Part shown: positions 6,693 to 15,281 of the stretch, piece by piece | How positions within the stretch are numbered: the first letter of the stretch is position 1 | Layout of the letters: the number at the start of each line of letters is the position of its first letter | Assembly: GCA_019038625.1 (NCBI GenBank) | Contig: JAHOYU010000085.1 | Coordinates: forward strand, 1-38,941 | Length of the DNA: 38,941 nt | From: Candidatus Latescibacterota bacterium | GTDB taxonomy: Bacteria > Krumholzibacteriota > Krumholzibacteriia > Krumholzibacteriales > Krumholzibacteriaceae | Direction: 5' to 3' | The notes under the pieces: generated by a model | Database searches by the model: none | The model's input: only the letters and a program-made list of their open reading frames with translations | Told to the model about the DNA's origin: nothing | Program-made: the position numbers and the translations under genes

Positions 6693-9341
6693 ATGTTCAA
6701 ACACCTTGTTGTTTCAGCTGTTATGTTCAGTATCATTTCAGGCATCCTTCTAGTCCCGACCATTTCGGAGTCGCAGATATACCCCCCGAAAGATGGGAAT
6801 GACTATCCGAAGGCATATTACGAGAGGATCCGCCAGGACAAGACCGCTTTCCAGTTTCAGAAAGCCTGGATACAGAAGGCCGAAAGGGCCTCGAAAAACA
6901 GAAGAGAACTGATCCGTGAATATTACTATAAACTGGAAAAGGCAAGATTATCGGGACTGACTGGCCTTGTGATTTCGGAGAGTCAGAACGACCTTCGCTC
7001 ATTCCTCTCCAGCAGGCCTGTCGAGACAGCCGTGGCAGGAAATACATCGGTACCCATTTTCATGGTCAAATTTACGAACACGGGAGCGGATCCATATCCG
7101 AACTCCAACCTGCAGACCGAACTTTTCGACGGACCCTGGCCCACAGGCACGATGTCGGAATTCTTCTCCGAGATATCCTATGGCAATTTCAACCTGGACG
7201 GCACAGTCTACGACTGGTTCGAGCTGTCCGACTATGACACATTCTACGAGGGCACGGAAAACGGCCTGGGCGGAGACTCGAAGGTCGGCCAGTTGATCCT
7301 CGAGACCCTGAACAACTGGGACGCCTCTGTCAACTTCGCTCAGTATGACAACGACGGCCCGGACGGTATCCCCAACTCGGGTGATGATGACGGCTATGTC
7401 GACTTTGTCTCTTTCGTCCATGCCGAGATCGGCGGAGAGTGCGGGACCACGAATCTCTGGTCTCACCGCTGGGTGGTCACCGGCTGGCCCGAATTCAGCG
7501 CCCCCTATGCCACCAATGACGCGCGCAGCGGCGGCGGCGTGATCAGAATATACGACTATACCATTCAGCCCGCACTGTCCTGCGGCGGATCGATGATAGA
7601 GATAGGCGTGTACTGCCACGAGTTCGGCCACGCCTTCGGATTGCCCGACCTGTACGACACTAACGGCGGCTCGGCGGGAGTAGGCCATTGGGGATTGATG
7701 GGCTCGGGAAGCTGGAACGAACCTGAAAGCCCCGCTCATATGTGCGCCTGGTCGAAAAGTGAACTGGGATGGATCCTGCCTGTAGAGGTAGGTCCGTTCG
7801 CCACGGCGTACGACATCTACAATATCGAATTCAACAATGACGAGGGATACAGGCTGAACGTCATGGAAGAGAACTGGAGACGCCTCACTGACTGTGCTAT
7901 CGGAGGCAGCTACGCAATGCATTGCGGACTGACTTCTGCCGAGGCAACATCGAGAGGATGGCCTGGCGGCGCCGGCTACGGGAACTCCTGGGACGAGCTT
8001 GTATCGAGAGAATTCTCCTATAACGGTTCCGGATCGGTGAATCTCTCCTACGATTTCGTCCACCACTCTGAACCTGGATACGATGAAACTATCGTATCTA
8101 TAGTAGTCAACAGCATTGAATACGAACTTCAAGCATACGATGGGCCAGGCAGCGGCACCGAAAGCATCGACCTGACACCGCACCTCAGCGGCAGCGGCGC
8201 ATCGAGCTACGAAATAAAATTCAGATTTACATCCGATTCGGGCTGGTCGGACGCCGATGGCAGTTACAACACTACCTGTGGCGCCTTCACATTCGATAAT
8301 GTGAGCCTCACGGGAGGCGGCGAGAGTTACTCGGCTGATTTTGAGAGTTACGAAGACGGATGGCATGTCGACAGCAGCAATCCGAGAGAGTTCTTCCTGA
8401 TCGAAAACCGCCAGGCGATGGGATTCGATGCCTATGTCCACGGCAGCGGCCTGGCTATCTGGCATGTCGATAATAATATCTCGGGAAACACCGGCGGCGA
8501 CTCGGACGACCAGCCTCACATGGTAACACTCGAGGAAGCTGACGGGTTGGAGCACCTGATGGACAACACAAATCGCGGCGATGCCGGTGACATCTATCCA
8601 GGATCTTCTTCAAACACTTCTTTCGGCAGCTCGACGACACCGAACAGCTACAATAACAATGGTAACCCGACGAACGTCGAGGTCACTATGATCGGTTTGT
8701 CCGGCAACCCGATGACAGCCACGATGAAGGGGGGCTGGTTCGCGCCGACATTGACATCTGTACTTCCCGATTCGGGATATACAGACGGCGGAGAATTTTC
8801 TATCGATGATATCCTCGGTGGAGGGATCAACTACGGCGCGTCGTTCTATCTCAGTAACGGATCCGACCCGGACATCCCCGCTTCGAGCGTCGAATGGGTC
8901 GGCCACGCAAAGCTCACGGGTACGATCGACCTGGCGGGCGCCTCATCCGGATACTACGATTTCGTCGTAGAAAACCCCGATGGTCAGACAGTCGTCCTTG
9001 CGGGGGCATTCCAGGTGATAGACACGACTGTCACCGACAGTGAGATCCCGGACGTACCAGGGGAGTTCGCTCTGAGCCAGAACGTGCCAAACCCCTTCAA
9101 CCCGATAACGACGATAGCCTTCGATATCGCTTCGGACCAGCAGGTCTCCCTGAAGATCTACGATGTACAGGGAAGACTGATCAGGACTCTGGTAAACGAG
9201 TACATGCCGGCGAGAAGTCACAGCGTACGGTGGGACGGAAAGAACGAACGCGGAACAAACGTCGCATCCGGAGTATATTTCTATCAGCTCCAGGCGGGGT
9301 CTGAATACAGGGCCGTGAAGAAACTCGTTCTGATGCGATAG
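6693..9341 (+). CDS. Secreted M6-family zinc metalloprotease with C-terminal sorting domain
   Basis: An 882-residue secreted peptidase of the immune-inhibitor-A (M6) type. The start ATG has GGAGGAGA upstream. A signal peptide covers about residues 1-27, followed by a charged helical pro-region to about 110. The catalytic domain carries HEFGHAFGLPD, giving zinc ligands H309 and H313, general base E310 and third ligand D319, with a Met-turn at WGLMGSG. The middle region contains FDNVSLTGGGESYSADFESYEDGW, of the kind seen in lectin-like domains of M6 enzymes. An IPT/TIG-like stretch precedes the C-terminal ~85 residues (NVPNPFNPITTIAF...ASGVYFYQL...KKLVLMR), the sorting/FlgD-like domain found in FCB-group secreted proteins. 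It is likely surface-attached or released and degrades extracellular protein. The two minus-strand proteins at 19728 and 22478 carry the same end domain. Confidence 0.95.
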   Translation: MFKHLVVSAVMFSIISGILLVPTISESQIYPPKDGNDYPKAYYERIRQDKTAFQFQKAWIQKAERASKNRRELIREYYYKLEKARLSGLTGLVISESQNDLRSFLSSRPVETAVAGNTSVPIFMVKFTNTGADPYPNSNLQTELFDGPWPTGTMSEFFSEISYGNFNLDGTVYDWFELSDYDTFYEGTENGLGGDSKVGQLILETLNNWDASVNFAQYDNDGPDGIPNSGDDDGYVDFVSFVHAEIGGECGTTNLWSHRWVVTGWPEFSAPYATNDARSGGGVIRIYDYTIQPALSCGGSMIEIGVYCHEFGHAFGLPDLYDTNGGSAGVGHWGLMGSGSWNEPESPAHMCAWSKSELGWILPVEVGPFATAYDIYNIEFNNDEGYRLNVMEENWRRLTDCAIGGSYAMHCGLTSAEATSRGWPGGAGYGNSWDELVSREFSYNGSGSVNLSYDFVHHSEPGYDETIVSIVVNSIEYELQAYDGPGSGTESIDLTPHLSGSGASSYEIKFRFTSDSGWSDADGSYNTTCGAFTFDNVSLTGGGESYSADFESYEDGWHVDSSNPREFFLIENRQAMGFDAYVHGSGLAIWHVDNNISGNTGGDSDDQPHMVTLEEADGLEHLMDNTNRGDAGDIYPGSSSNTSFGSSTTPNSYNNNGNPTNVEVTMIGLSGNPMTATMKGGWFAPTLTSVLPDSGYTDGGEFSIDDILGGGINYGASFYLSNGSDPDIPASSVEWVGHAKLTGTIDLAGASSGYYDFVVENPDGQTVVLAGAFQVIDTTVTDSEIPDVPGEFALSQNVPNPFNPITTIAFDIASDQQVSLKIYDVQGRLIRTLVNEYMPARSHSVRWDGKNERGTNVASGVYFYQLQAGSEYRAVKKLVLMR

Positions 9342-9354
9342 AGACCTGAGAAAG

Positions 9355-9388
9355 AAAAGGGCCAGCCCGCAAGGACTGGCCCTTTTTT
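9355..9388. terminator. Bidirectional intrinsic terminator between convergent genes
   Basis: The arms AAAAGGGCCAG and CTGGCCCTTTT are perfectly complementary around a short loop. A T-run follows on the plus strand and a T/C-rich tract on the minus strand. It sits 14 nt after the protease stop and about 50 nt after the end of the converging metabolic operon, so it can serve both. Confidence 0.88.
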
Positions 9389-9439
9389 CAAACCAGCTCA
9401 GCTGGAAGGCGCAACGCAATCACACTATGACCGCACTCA

Positions 9440-9919
9440 TTACCCCTTCAGCTTGTTCCTCGTGTAGGCCAGCAGCCCACCAGCGTCCCTGATCTCCAGG
9501 ATCTCGGGTGGCAGCTTGGGAAATGTAAAGGCCTTTTCACCGATTGTGATCTGTCCCTTCTCCATTTCCATACTGACCTCGCTCCCGGGCTCGAAGGCAT
9601 CCACCGCTTCGGGACATTCAATCAGGAGCAGACCCTGATTGATCGCCGCGCGATAGAATATCCGGGCATAGCTCTTCGCGACTATCGCCTTTATGCCGAC
9701 CGCCTTCAGCCCCAGAACGGGCTGCTCGCGGGAGGAACCACATCCGAAGTTCTTGCCTGCAAAAAGCATGTCGCCCTCCGCGACATTTCCGGCGAACTCC
9801 GTATCGAGGTCCTCGAGCAGATGCGGCTTGATCTCTTCAGCAGTACTGCATGAATAGGTGTACTTGCCGGGAAAGAGCATATCGGTGTTTATATCGTCAC
9901 CGTATTTCCATACTTTCAT
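9440..9919 (-). CDS. leuD: Isopropylmalate dehydratase-type small subunit (LeuD family)
   Basis: A 159-residue swivel-domain subunit that would pair with the adjacent large subunit to isomerise a 2-hydroxyacid (2-isopropylmalate or a homologue) by dehydration and rehydration. Family motifs: DDINTDMLFPGKY near the start, GKNFGCGSSREQPVLGLK, and ARIFYRAAINQGLLLIE. The start is the ATG at 9919, since GAGGAGG lies 7 nt upstream. The ATG at 9925 would overlap it too closely. The start lies 2 nt beyond the large-subunit stop. The short length fits the archaeal/LeuD2 type. The specificity loop reads YTYS, where the IPM enzymes I recall have YLVY and homoaconitases YLRT, so the substrate is open. It is the last gene of the operon. 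Confidence 0.9.
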   Translation of the reverse strand: MKVWKYGDDINTDMLFPGKYTYSCSTAEEIKPHLLEDLDTEFAGNVAEGDMLFAGKNFGCGSSREQPVLGLKAVGIKAIVAKSYARIFYRAAINQGLLLIECPEAVDAFEPGSEVSMEMEKGQITIGEKAFTFPKLPPEILEIRDAGGLLAYTRNKLKG

Positions 9920-9921
9920 CG

Positions 9922-11184
9922 TCATACCTCCTCGCACGGATCTACGAGCTTTCCACTCAGCGCCGAAGCGGCGACTGTCTCGGGGCTGGCCAGGAAGATC
10001 TCGGCATCCTTGCATCCCATCCGCCCCTTGAAATTCCTGTTCGCGGTACTCAGACACTTCTCCCCCGGAGCCAGGCATCCCTGGTGAGCCCCCAGGCACG
10101 GCCCGCAGCCGGGAGGCAGGATCATTGCCCCGGCTTTTGACAGCGTTGAGATTATCCCCTCCTCCAGCGCGGCCTCGAAGATACTCTTCGAAGCGGGAAG
10201 GACAAGCAGCCTCGTCCCTTCGGCTATCTTCTTTCCATCGAGGAAATCAGCAGCTGCCCTGAGGTCGCCTAATCGACCGTTCGTGCAGGTACCGATGAAG
10301 AACTGATCGAACTCGACGCCCTTCACCTCAGACACAGGCTTGACGTTGTCTACCGTGTGAGGCTGGGCCACAACCGGCACGACACTACCCATATCATAGG
10401 TCAGCTCCTGGATGTACTGCGCATCTTCATCGGCCTCATAAGACTGATAGCTGCCCTTTTCCACACCGATCGATCCGAGATAAGCTTCGGTCTTTTCGTC
10501 TACGGGAAATACCGCTACTTTCGCTCCCATCTCCACACCCATGTTGGCGATAGTGAACCGGTCCTCGATCGAAAGCGACGCAATGTTCCCGTGAAATTCC
10601 ACAGCCTGGTAACTGGCACCGTCCGCGCCAATATCCCCGATAATCGTCAGGACAAGGTCCTTCGCCGAAACAGGCGCCTTCAGTTCACCCGTCAAGGTGA
10701 TCTTTATGGTGTCCGGCACCTTCAGCCAGGTCTCGCCCCTCAGCAGCAGTGCTGCCGCCTCGGTCCGGTCAATGCCTGTGGAGAATACGCCGACAGCGCC
10801 ATACGAACATGTGTGGGAATCGCTGCCTACGATTATCGTCCCCGGCTTGGCAAATCCCTCCTCGAGAAGGACCTGGTGGCAGATGCCCCGGCCCGCATCG
10901 AAGAAATTAGGAATGTCGTAGGTGGCTACAAATTCCCTGATCGACTTGTGATTTGTAGCGGTCTTCTCATTTGTCGCAGGCACGACATGATCCAGTATTA
11001 TCACCGGCATGTCCGGACGGGCGACCCCATACTCCTTCAGGTCATCACCTATCTTGCCCACTATGGCAGCCGTGTTGTCGTGAGTCAGAAGATGTTCAGG
11101 CTTGATCATAACGATCTGGCCCGCAACTACTTCTTCATTACCCGACTTTGCCGCCAGCACCTTTTCTACGAATGTCTTTCCCAT
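9922..11184 (-). CDS. leuC: Isopropylmalate/homoaconitate dehydratase-type large subunit (LeuC family)
   Basis: A 420-residue [4Fe-4S] hydro-lyase large subunit of the compact archaeal/LeuC2 type. It begins MGKTFVEKVLAAKSG. It carries HDNTAAIVGKI, LDHVVPATNEKTATNH, GSDSHTCSYGAVG, and the three cluster cysteines in GTCTNGR and PPGCGPCLGAHQGCL. It ends next to the matching small subunit, the normal arrangement for the heterodimer. A fused paralogue lies immediately upstream. 2-Isopropylmalate, homocitrate/homoaconitate, 2,3-dimethylmalate and citramalate-type acids are all possible substrates. The sequence alone does not decide, and no 2-isopropylmalate or homocitrate synthase gene lies in the window. 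Confidence 0.93.
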   Translation of the reverse strand: MGKTFVEKVLAAKSGNEEVVAGQIVMIKPEHLLTHDNTAAIVGKIGDDLKEYGVARPDMPVIILDHVVPATNEKTATNHKSIREFVATYDIPNFFDAGRGICHQVLLEEGFAKPGTIIVGSDSHTCSYGAVGVFSTGIDRTEAAALLLRGETWLKVPDTIKITLTGELKAPVSAKDLVLTIIGDIGADGASYQAVEFHGNIASLSIEDRFTIANMGVEMGAKVAVFPVDEKTEAYLGSIGVEKGSYQSYEADEDAQYIQELTYDMGSVVPVVAQPHTVDNVKPVSEVKGVEFDQFFIGTCTNGRLGDLRAAADFLDGKKIAEGTRLLVLPASKSIFEAALEEGIISTLSKAGAMILPPGCGPCLGAHQGCLAPGEKCLSTANRNFKGRMGCKDAEIFLASPETVAASALSGKLVDPCEEV

Positions 11185-11222
11185 GATCCGTTCATTACCT
11201 CCGGATTAATAAAGAACCATTC

Positions 11223-13025
11223 CTATTTATGGAGAAGGCCTCCCTTTAGATAGATGTTCATCTGAACTTCGGAAAAACCTCCTTTTACCTCCACGCCTGA
11301 AGGCAGCGCTATCGTCTGCTTTTCCAGATCGACTTCTATCTCCTGGCCGCTCTCCAGCCCTTTCGAGATCAGGTCGGCCGCGACTATCGGAAATCCCTTG
11401 TTGATCGCGTTGCGTTCATAGATGGCGCCGAACGACTCCGCGATCACCATCAGGACACCGAGACTCTTGAAACAGTCGACAGCCTGCTGACGTGACGAAC
11501 CGGCTCCAAAATTCTTTCCGGTCACCACTATATCACCAGGCTCCGCCTTTTTCGCGAAATCTTCCCAACCGCTGAGATTATCGAAGGTATACTGACCCAT
11601 CTCCTTAATATCGGTGATCGTCAGGTACCGGTTGTGATATATCATATCGGTATCGATGTTGTCCTGGCCGATCACCCATACCCTGCCCTTGAACCTGACC
11701 GGTCTCTCGTCCGTCTCGACTTCTTTTTCGGCAGGTGGAGCGGAGGACGAAGCGATCCCCGTCTCAAAGACCACTGGCTGTTCCGGCAGAGCATCGGGCA
11801 GGGCTATTACACCGGCCACAGCAGACGCGGCTACGACTGCGGGAGAGGCAAGATAGACTTCTCCCTTTCCCTGCTTGCCCGCGAAATTTCGATTACCCGT
11901 ACTGACAGTGACTTCTCCAGGTCCATTCTGACCTATCTGTCCCGCTGCACAACCCGCGCAGCCTGCATTACCCAGGAGGACTCCGGCATCCTTGAATATC
12001 TCGATGATCCCTTCATCAAGGCATCTGCGCCAGACCTCATCGGTACTTGGGACGATCTTGAGAATGACACCGGGCGCCACTTTTCTGCCTTTGAGCACAT
12101 CAGCGGCGGCCTTCATATCCTCAAACCTGCCATTGGTGCATGAACCGATAAATGCCGAACCGATCTTCCTGCCGGCCGCCTCTGCAGCGCCGATCACATC
12201 CTCGGGATGACCTGGCCTGGCCATCTGGGGCAGAAGTCCATCGATGTCGATCTCGATCGACTTGTCGTATACCGCATCGGGATCGGCGGTGACAGCCTCG
12301 GTCTTCGTACCACTGGCCTTCGAGGTATAATCGATAACTTCCTGGTTCGGTGGGAAAAGAGCAATTATCCCACCCATCTCAGTCGCCATCGAGGCCATCG
12401 TTATCCTGCCCGCGAGGTCCAGTCGATCGACAGCGTCACCATATACTTCGGCGGCAAAACCGAGCAACCCGTTGGCTCCGAGCTGCTTCAGCATCGCGAG
12501 GACCATATCTTTCGGAACTGCCTGCGGCGAGGGTGTTCCATTCAGGACGATCTTCATGGTCGGCGGCACCTTGAACCAGACCTTGCCATGGGCAAATGCG
12601 TAGGCAATATCTACGTCTCCCATCCCCTGGCCGAATGCCCCGATCGCTCCAAGGATGTTGGCGTGCGAATCGGTCGAAATGAATGTCGACCCCGGTACGG
12701 CAAGCCCCTTGTCGATGGCAATATGAGTACCTATACCAGCGTCTATATCGTAGATGTCTATCGAATGCTCCCGGGCAAAATCACGGCATATCTGCTGGTT
12801 TGTGGCGTATTTCTGGTCCGAGCCGCCGGGATTGCAGTCGAACGTGAAGGCCGTCTTCGTGGCGTCGTCTATACCGAGACCGTTGTCCCTGATATTCTTG
12901 GCCACATTCGCTCCGCCGAAATCACGGGCCACCCTGGCATCTATCGTGATATCGACTATCTCTCCGGGGGACACTTCGCGTCCCGCGTGAGAACCGATTA
13001 TTTTTTCGATTATCGTCTTTCCCAC
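11223..13025 (-). CDS. Single-chain aconitase-superfamily hydratase (large and small domains fused)
   Basis: About 600 residues. Residues 1 to about 415 are a LeuC-like large domain: GKTIIEKIIGSHAGREV, STDSHANILGAIGAFGQGM, and cluster cysteines in GSCTNGR and NAGCAGCAAGQIG. A linker rich in Pro/Glu/Ala follows. The rest is a LeuD-like swivel domain: NIDTDMIYHNRYLTI, GKNFGAGSSRQQAVDC, and SFGAIYERNAINKGFPIV. Comparison with the next gene (MGKTFVEK) suggests the GTG at 13025 as start, with AAAGAAAGG 11 nt upstream. TTG at 13031 and ATG at 13061 are alternatives. Aconitase is the simplest assignment given the dehydrogenase two genes upstream, but homoaconitase-like roles fit too. Fourth-last to last order in the operon: dehydrogenase, HD protein, this gene, large and small subunits. 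Confidence 0.88.
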   Translation of the reverse strand: MGKTIIEKIIGSHAGREVSPGEIVDITIDARVARDFGGANVAKNIRDNGLGIDDATKTAFTFDCNPGGSDQKYATNQQICRDFAREHSIDIYDIDAGIGTHIAIDKGLAVPGSTFISTDSHANILGAIGAFGQGMGDVDIAYAFAHGKVWFKVPPTMKIVLNGTPSPQAVPKDMVLAMLKQLGANGLLGFAAEVYGDAVDRLDLAGRITMASMATEMGGIIALFPPNQEVIDYTSKASGTKTEAVTADPDAVYDKSIEIDIDGLLPQMARPGHPEDVIGAAEAAGRKIGSAFIGSCTNGRFEDMKAAADVLKGRKVAPGVILKIVPSTDEVWRRCLDEGIIEIFKDAGVLLGNAGCAGCAAGQIGQNGPGEVTVSTGNRNFAGKQGKGEVYLASPAVVAASAVAGVIALPDALPEQPVVFETGIASSSAPPAEKEVETDERPVRFKGRVWVIGQDNIDTDMIYHNRYLTITDIKEMGQYTFDNLSGWEDFAKKAEPGDIVVTGKNFGAGSSRQQAVDCFKSLGVLMVIAESFGAIYERNAINKGFPIVAADLISKGLESGQEIEVDLEKQTIALPSGVEVKGGFSEVQMNIYLKGGLLHK

Positions 13026-13101
13026 GATCAACCGTACCTTTCTTTTTATCCGGCCTTTCATGACAGTCTGCCAGAACAAGATTCAGAATACTTTGACAGA
13101 T

Positions 13102-13677
13102 CTACTGGATCAGGTGTCCCTTGCTCAGCATGACCAGTGGATTGAATGTCGCAAAATCAGCCTGGTGGATAAGCACCGTCTCTACGACCTGGGGCCTGCC
13201 GTCGCCTTCCTTGGCGTGGCAGATGATCGTGTTGAGGAGTTCTTCATCCGCCCCGAACTCGGCCGCCAGCAGAGCGCCCGATATCGGGTGTCTCGCACAT
13301 TTTCCGCTATGACTTTTCCGGTAACCGCCCTCTCCGTCCTTCTCGATCTCCATAAGCTTGCCGACATCATGGAGAAGGCCGCCAGCCACGAGACGGTCCA
13401 TGTCTATCTCATACGGCATCCCCGCGTATGCTTCCTTCTGGGCTTTCCCAAGGGCAACCGCGCCATCGGTGACCGCTATCGTATGCTCTATGAAGTTTAC
13501 ACTCTTTGTGTCGGTCAGAAGGGTGAACGGGATCTGTTTGAGTTCGTCGACACTCTTCCAGCCGCCCTTTTCGCACCCTGCGACCCAGATATCGACAACC
13601 TGTTTTCTGAGTGCTTCGGCGCCGATCTTCTCCAGCTGGGCCGAGAAGAGGCCTTCTACGTCCTTTGCGCTGATCAT
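13102..13677 (-). CDS. HD-domain phosphohydrolase
   Basis: A 191-residue soluble protein of the HD superfamily. The metal-binding pattern is present: His in NFIEHTIAVTDG, the HD pair in GGLLHDVGKLMEIE, His in RHPISGALLAAEF and NTIICHAKEG, and a late Asp in IHQADFATF. Such proteins hydrolyse phosphate esters of nucleotides or other metabolites. The start ATG at 13677 has GAGGAG 6 nt upstream. It lies between the dehydrogenase and the fused hydratase in the same direction, 22-76 nt from the possible starts of the next gene, so it is probably co-transcribed. HD proteins are not standard members of TCA or leucine operons. A repair or nucleotide-damage role, or a regulatory role, are guesses only. 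Confidence 0.9.
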   Translation of the reverse strand: MISAKDVEGLFSAQLEKIGAEALRKQVVDIWVAGCEKGGWKSVDELKQIPFTLLTDTKSVNFIEHTIAVTDGAVALGKAQKEAYAGMPYEIDMDRLVAGGLLHDVGKLMEIEKDGEGGYRKSHSGKCARHPISGALLAAEFGADEELLNTIICHAKEGDGRPQVVETVLIHQADFATFNPLVMLSKGHLIQ

Positions 13678-13710
13678 CTCACGCTCCTCGCTCGAAGGTT
13701 ACGATACACA

Positions 13711-13740
13711 GTGGACCACGCGGGAATCCGCGTGATCCAC
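13711..13740. repeat. Strong GC-rich hairpin between the dehydrogenase and HD genes
   Basis: GTGGACCACGCGG (13711-13723) pairs with CCGCGTGATCCAC (13728-13740) in 12 of 13 positions around a GAAT loop. It lies in the 91-nt gap of the operon and is not followed by a T-run on the minus strand. It is more likely an mRNA stabiliser, processing site or attenuator than a full terminator. Confidence 0.7.
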
Positions 13741-13768
13741 TTCGATTACATCCAGCTATCTCGTCAGA

Positions 13769-14953
13769 TCAAAGCTTTTCGATGATCGCATCGGCCATCT
13801 TATCGGTGTCGACCGCACCCTGGTTCAGGGCGTCAGGCCCGCCGCGAAGTTTGAGCATGTCGTACGACCGGGTCTTTCCTTCTTTTACGACCTCGGCGAT
13901 CGCTTTGCGGATCTTCTCCGCCTTTTCTGTCTCACCTATATGGTCAAGCATCATGCAGGCAGACAGGACCATCGCGATCGGGTTGACGATGGAAGGATCA
14001 AGGTGTTCATATTTTGGAGCTGAGCCGTGAGTCGGTTCGAACACTGCGACTTCCTCACCGATGTTGGCGCTGCACGCAAATCCAAGGCCGCCGACCAGTC
14101 CGGCAAACCCGTCGGACACGATGTCACCGAACATGTTGCCGGCTACTATCACACCATAATCTTCGGGATTCTTGGTCAACCACATCATCTGCGCGTCGAT
14201 ATTCGTGTTCCAGACCTCGATGCCGGGATAGTCCTTCTGTATCCTGTACCCGGTCGCCAGCATCATTCCGGAAGTCTCTCTGATGACGTTCGGTTTCTCA
14301 CAGATCGTCACCGATTTATAACCGAATTTCTTTGCGTACTCGAAAGCCCCTCCAACGATACGGTCGCAGGCATTCTGCGTGAAGATACGCGTGGAGACGG
14401 CGAGTTCCGCGGGAGGGACATCAGCAAAATTCTTGAATTTCGGATGCGAATGAAGTGCATCGAGAACATTCTGCGGAGGATTTGTCCACTCTACGCCGCC
14501 ATACAGGCCCTCGGTATTCTGCCTGAAAATAACGGTGTCTACCATCGGTTCCTCGATCGTGTCACCGGGCCCCCTGCGGATAAAGTTCAGCGGATTGTTC
14601 GCGAACGACCTGCAGGGACGTATACAAATATCAAGATTGAATTTCTGTCTCATCGCCACAATGGGGCTGTAGTAAACAAATCCCTTGTCCAGAAGGGACG
14701 GGTCGAGTTCCCTGGCAGCTTCGGCCTTGGGCTTCGAGGTTATCGCCCCGAAGAGACCGATCTTGTGTTCGGCCAGAAGATCAATAGTCCGGTCGGGAAG
14801 CGGATTCCCTTCCTTGCACCAGAATTCCCATCCGATGTCCGCATGAACGTAGTCGGCCTCGAACCCGACCTTGTCCAAAACCCGCAGCGTGGCCGGAAGT
14901 ACGACCTTGCCGATTCCGTCACCGGGCATCGTGACGATGGTTCTCTTGCTCAT
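13769..14953 (-). CDS. Isocitrate/isopropylmalate dehydrogenase family enzyme, isocitrate-type
   Basis: A 394-residue beta-decarboxylating dehydrogenase. It oxidises and decarboxylates a 2R,3S-hydroxy-diacid such as isocitrate. Substrate-site features resemble isocitrate dehydrogenase: SPIVAMRQKFNLDICIRP (compare SLNVALRQELDLYICLRP in E. coli Icd, where the Ser and Arg bind substrate) and VIFRQNTEGLYGGVEW. Metal-binding aspartates lie around NTNIDAQMMWL and GNMFGDIVSD. The cofactor loop HGSAPKYEHLDPSIVNP keeps the Lys-Tyr...Val found in NADP-dependent Icd rather than the Asp-Ile of NAD enzymes. With the hydratases downstream this forms a ready isomerise-then-decarboxylate module. Homoisocitrate is a less likely substrate. 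It is the first gene of the operon, with AGGAG about 10 nt upstream. Confidence 0.9.
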   Translation of the reverse strand: MSKRTIVTMPGDGIGKVVLPATLRVLDKVGFEADYVHADIGWEFWCKEGNPLPDRTIDLLAEHKIGLFGAITSKPKAEAARELDPSLLDKGFVYYSPIVAMRQKFNLDICIRPCRSFANNPLNFIRRGPGDTIEEPMVDTVIFRQNTEGLYGGVEWTNPPQNVLDALHSHPKFKNFADVPPAELAVSTRIFTQNACDRIVGGAFEYAKKFGYKSVTICEKPNVIRETSGMMLATGYRIQKDYPGIEVWNTNIDAQMMWLTKNPEDYGVIVAGNMFGDIVSDGFAGLVGGLGFACSANIGEEVAVFEPTHGSAPKYEHLDPSIVNPIAMVLSACMMLDHIGETEKAEKIRKAIAEVVKEGKTRSYDMLKLRGGPDALNQGAVDTDKMADAIIEKL

Positions 14954-15281
14954 AGCTGCCTAACTCCTTTGTTTTCAGCGCCTTCTGTCGGTCCTGGCCA
15001 AGGCGCCAATGAAAGGGACAAAACCTCGCTACATAAATCAACCTATACACTAAATGGAAGGCGGATGCAAATTTATTGGAAGGTTTTTTTGGGGAAATAT
15101 AAGATTTTTTCATCACACGATTTTCGGGCAGTTATGAAGCAAAAAATGAACGACATCTAGATTATCTGCAACATCTTCACTCCGGTCGGCGTATAAAAGA
15201 TATGAATAAGCAAAAGTAAACGGATGTAACACATATGTAAAAGCTATCGCACCGGGTTTCAAGAAAAGGGAGCAGCAGAAA
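14954..15281. other. Divergent intergenic region, no gene seen
   Basis: This 328-nt AT-rich gap separates the metabolic operon (minus) from the export operon (plus). On the minus strand TTGCAT (15070-15065), a 17-bp spacer and TATAGG (15047-15042) form a weak promoter candidate for the dehydrogenase. On the plus strand TATAAA lies near 15194 without a clear -35. No RNA gene or open frame with a ribosome binding site was found. Confidence 0.5.

Noticed and set aside
6999-8555. A 518-codon open frame on the minus strand
   Set aside because: It lies wholly inside the M6 protease gene, has no recognisable domain or ribosome binding site, and reflects the protease's codon bias.
13025-13079. Hydratase start at the TTG at 13079
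   Set aside because: It would add a non-family N-terminal extension without a ribosome binding site. GTG at 13025 matches the start of the homologous neighbour.
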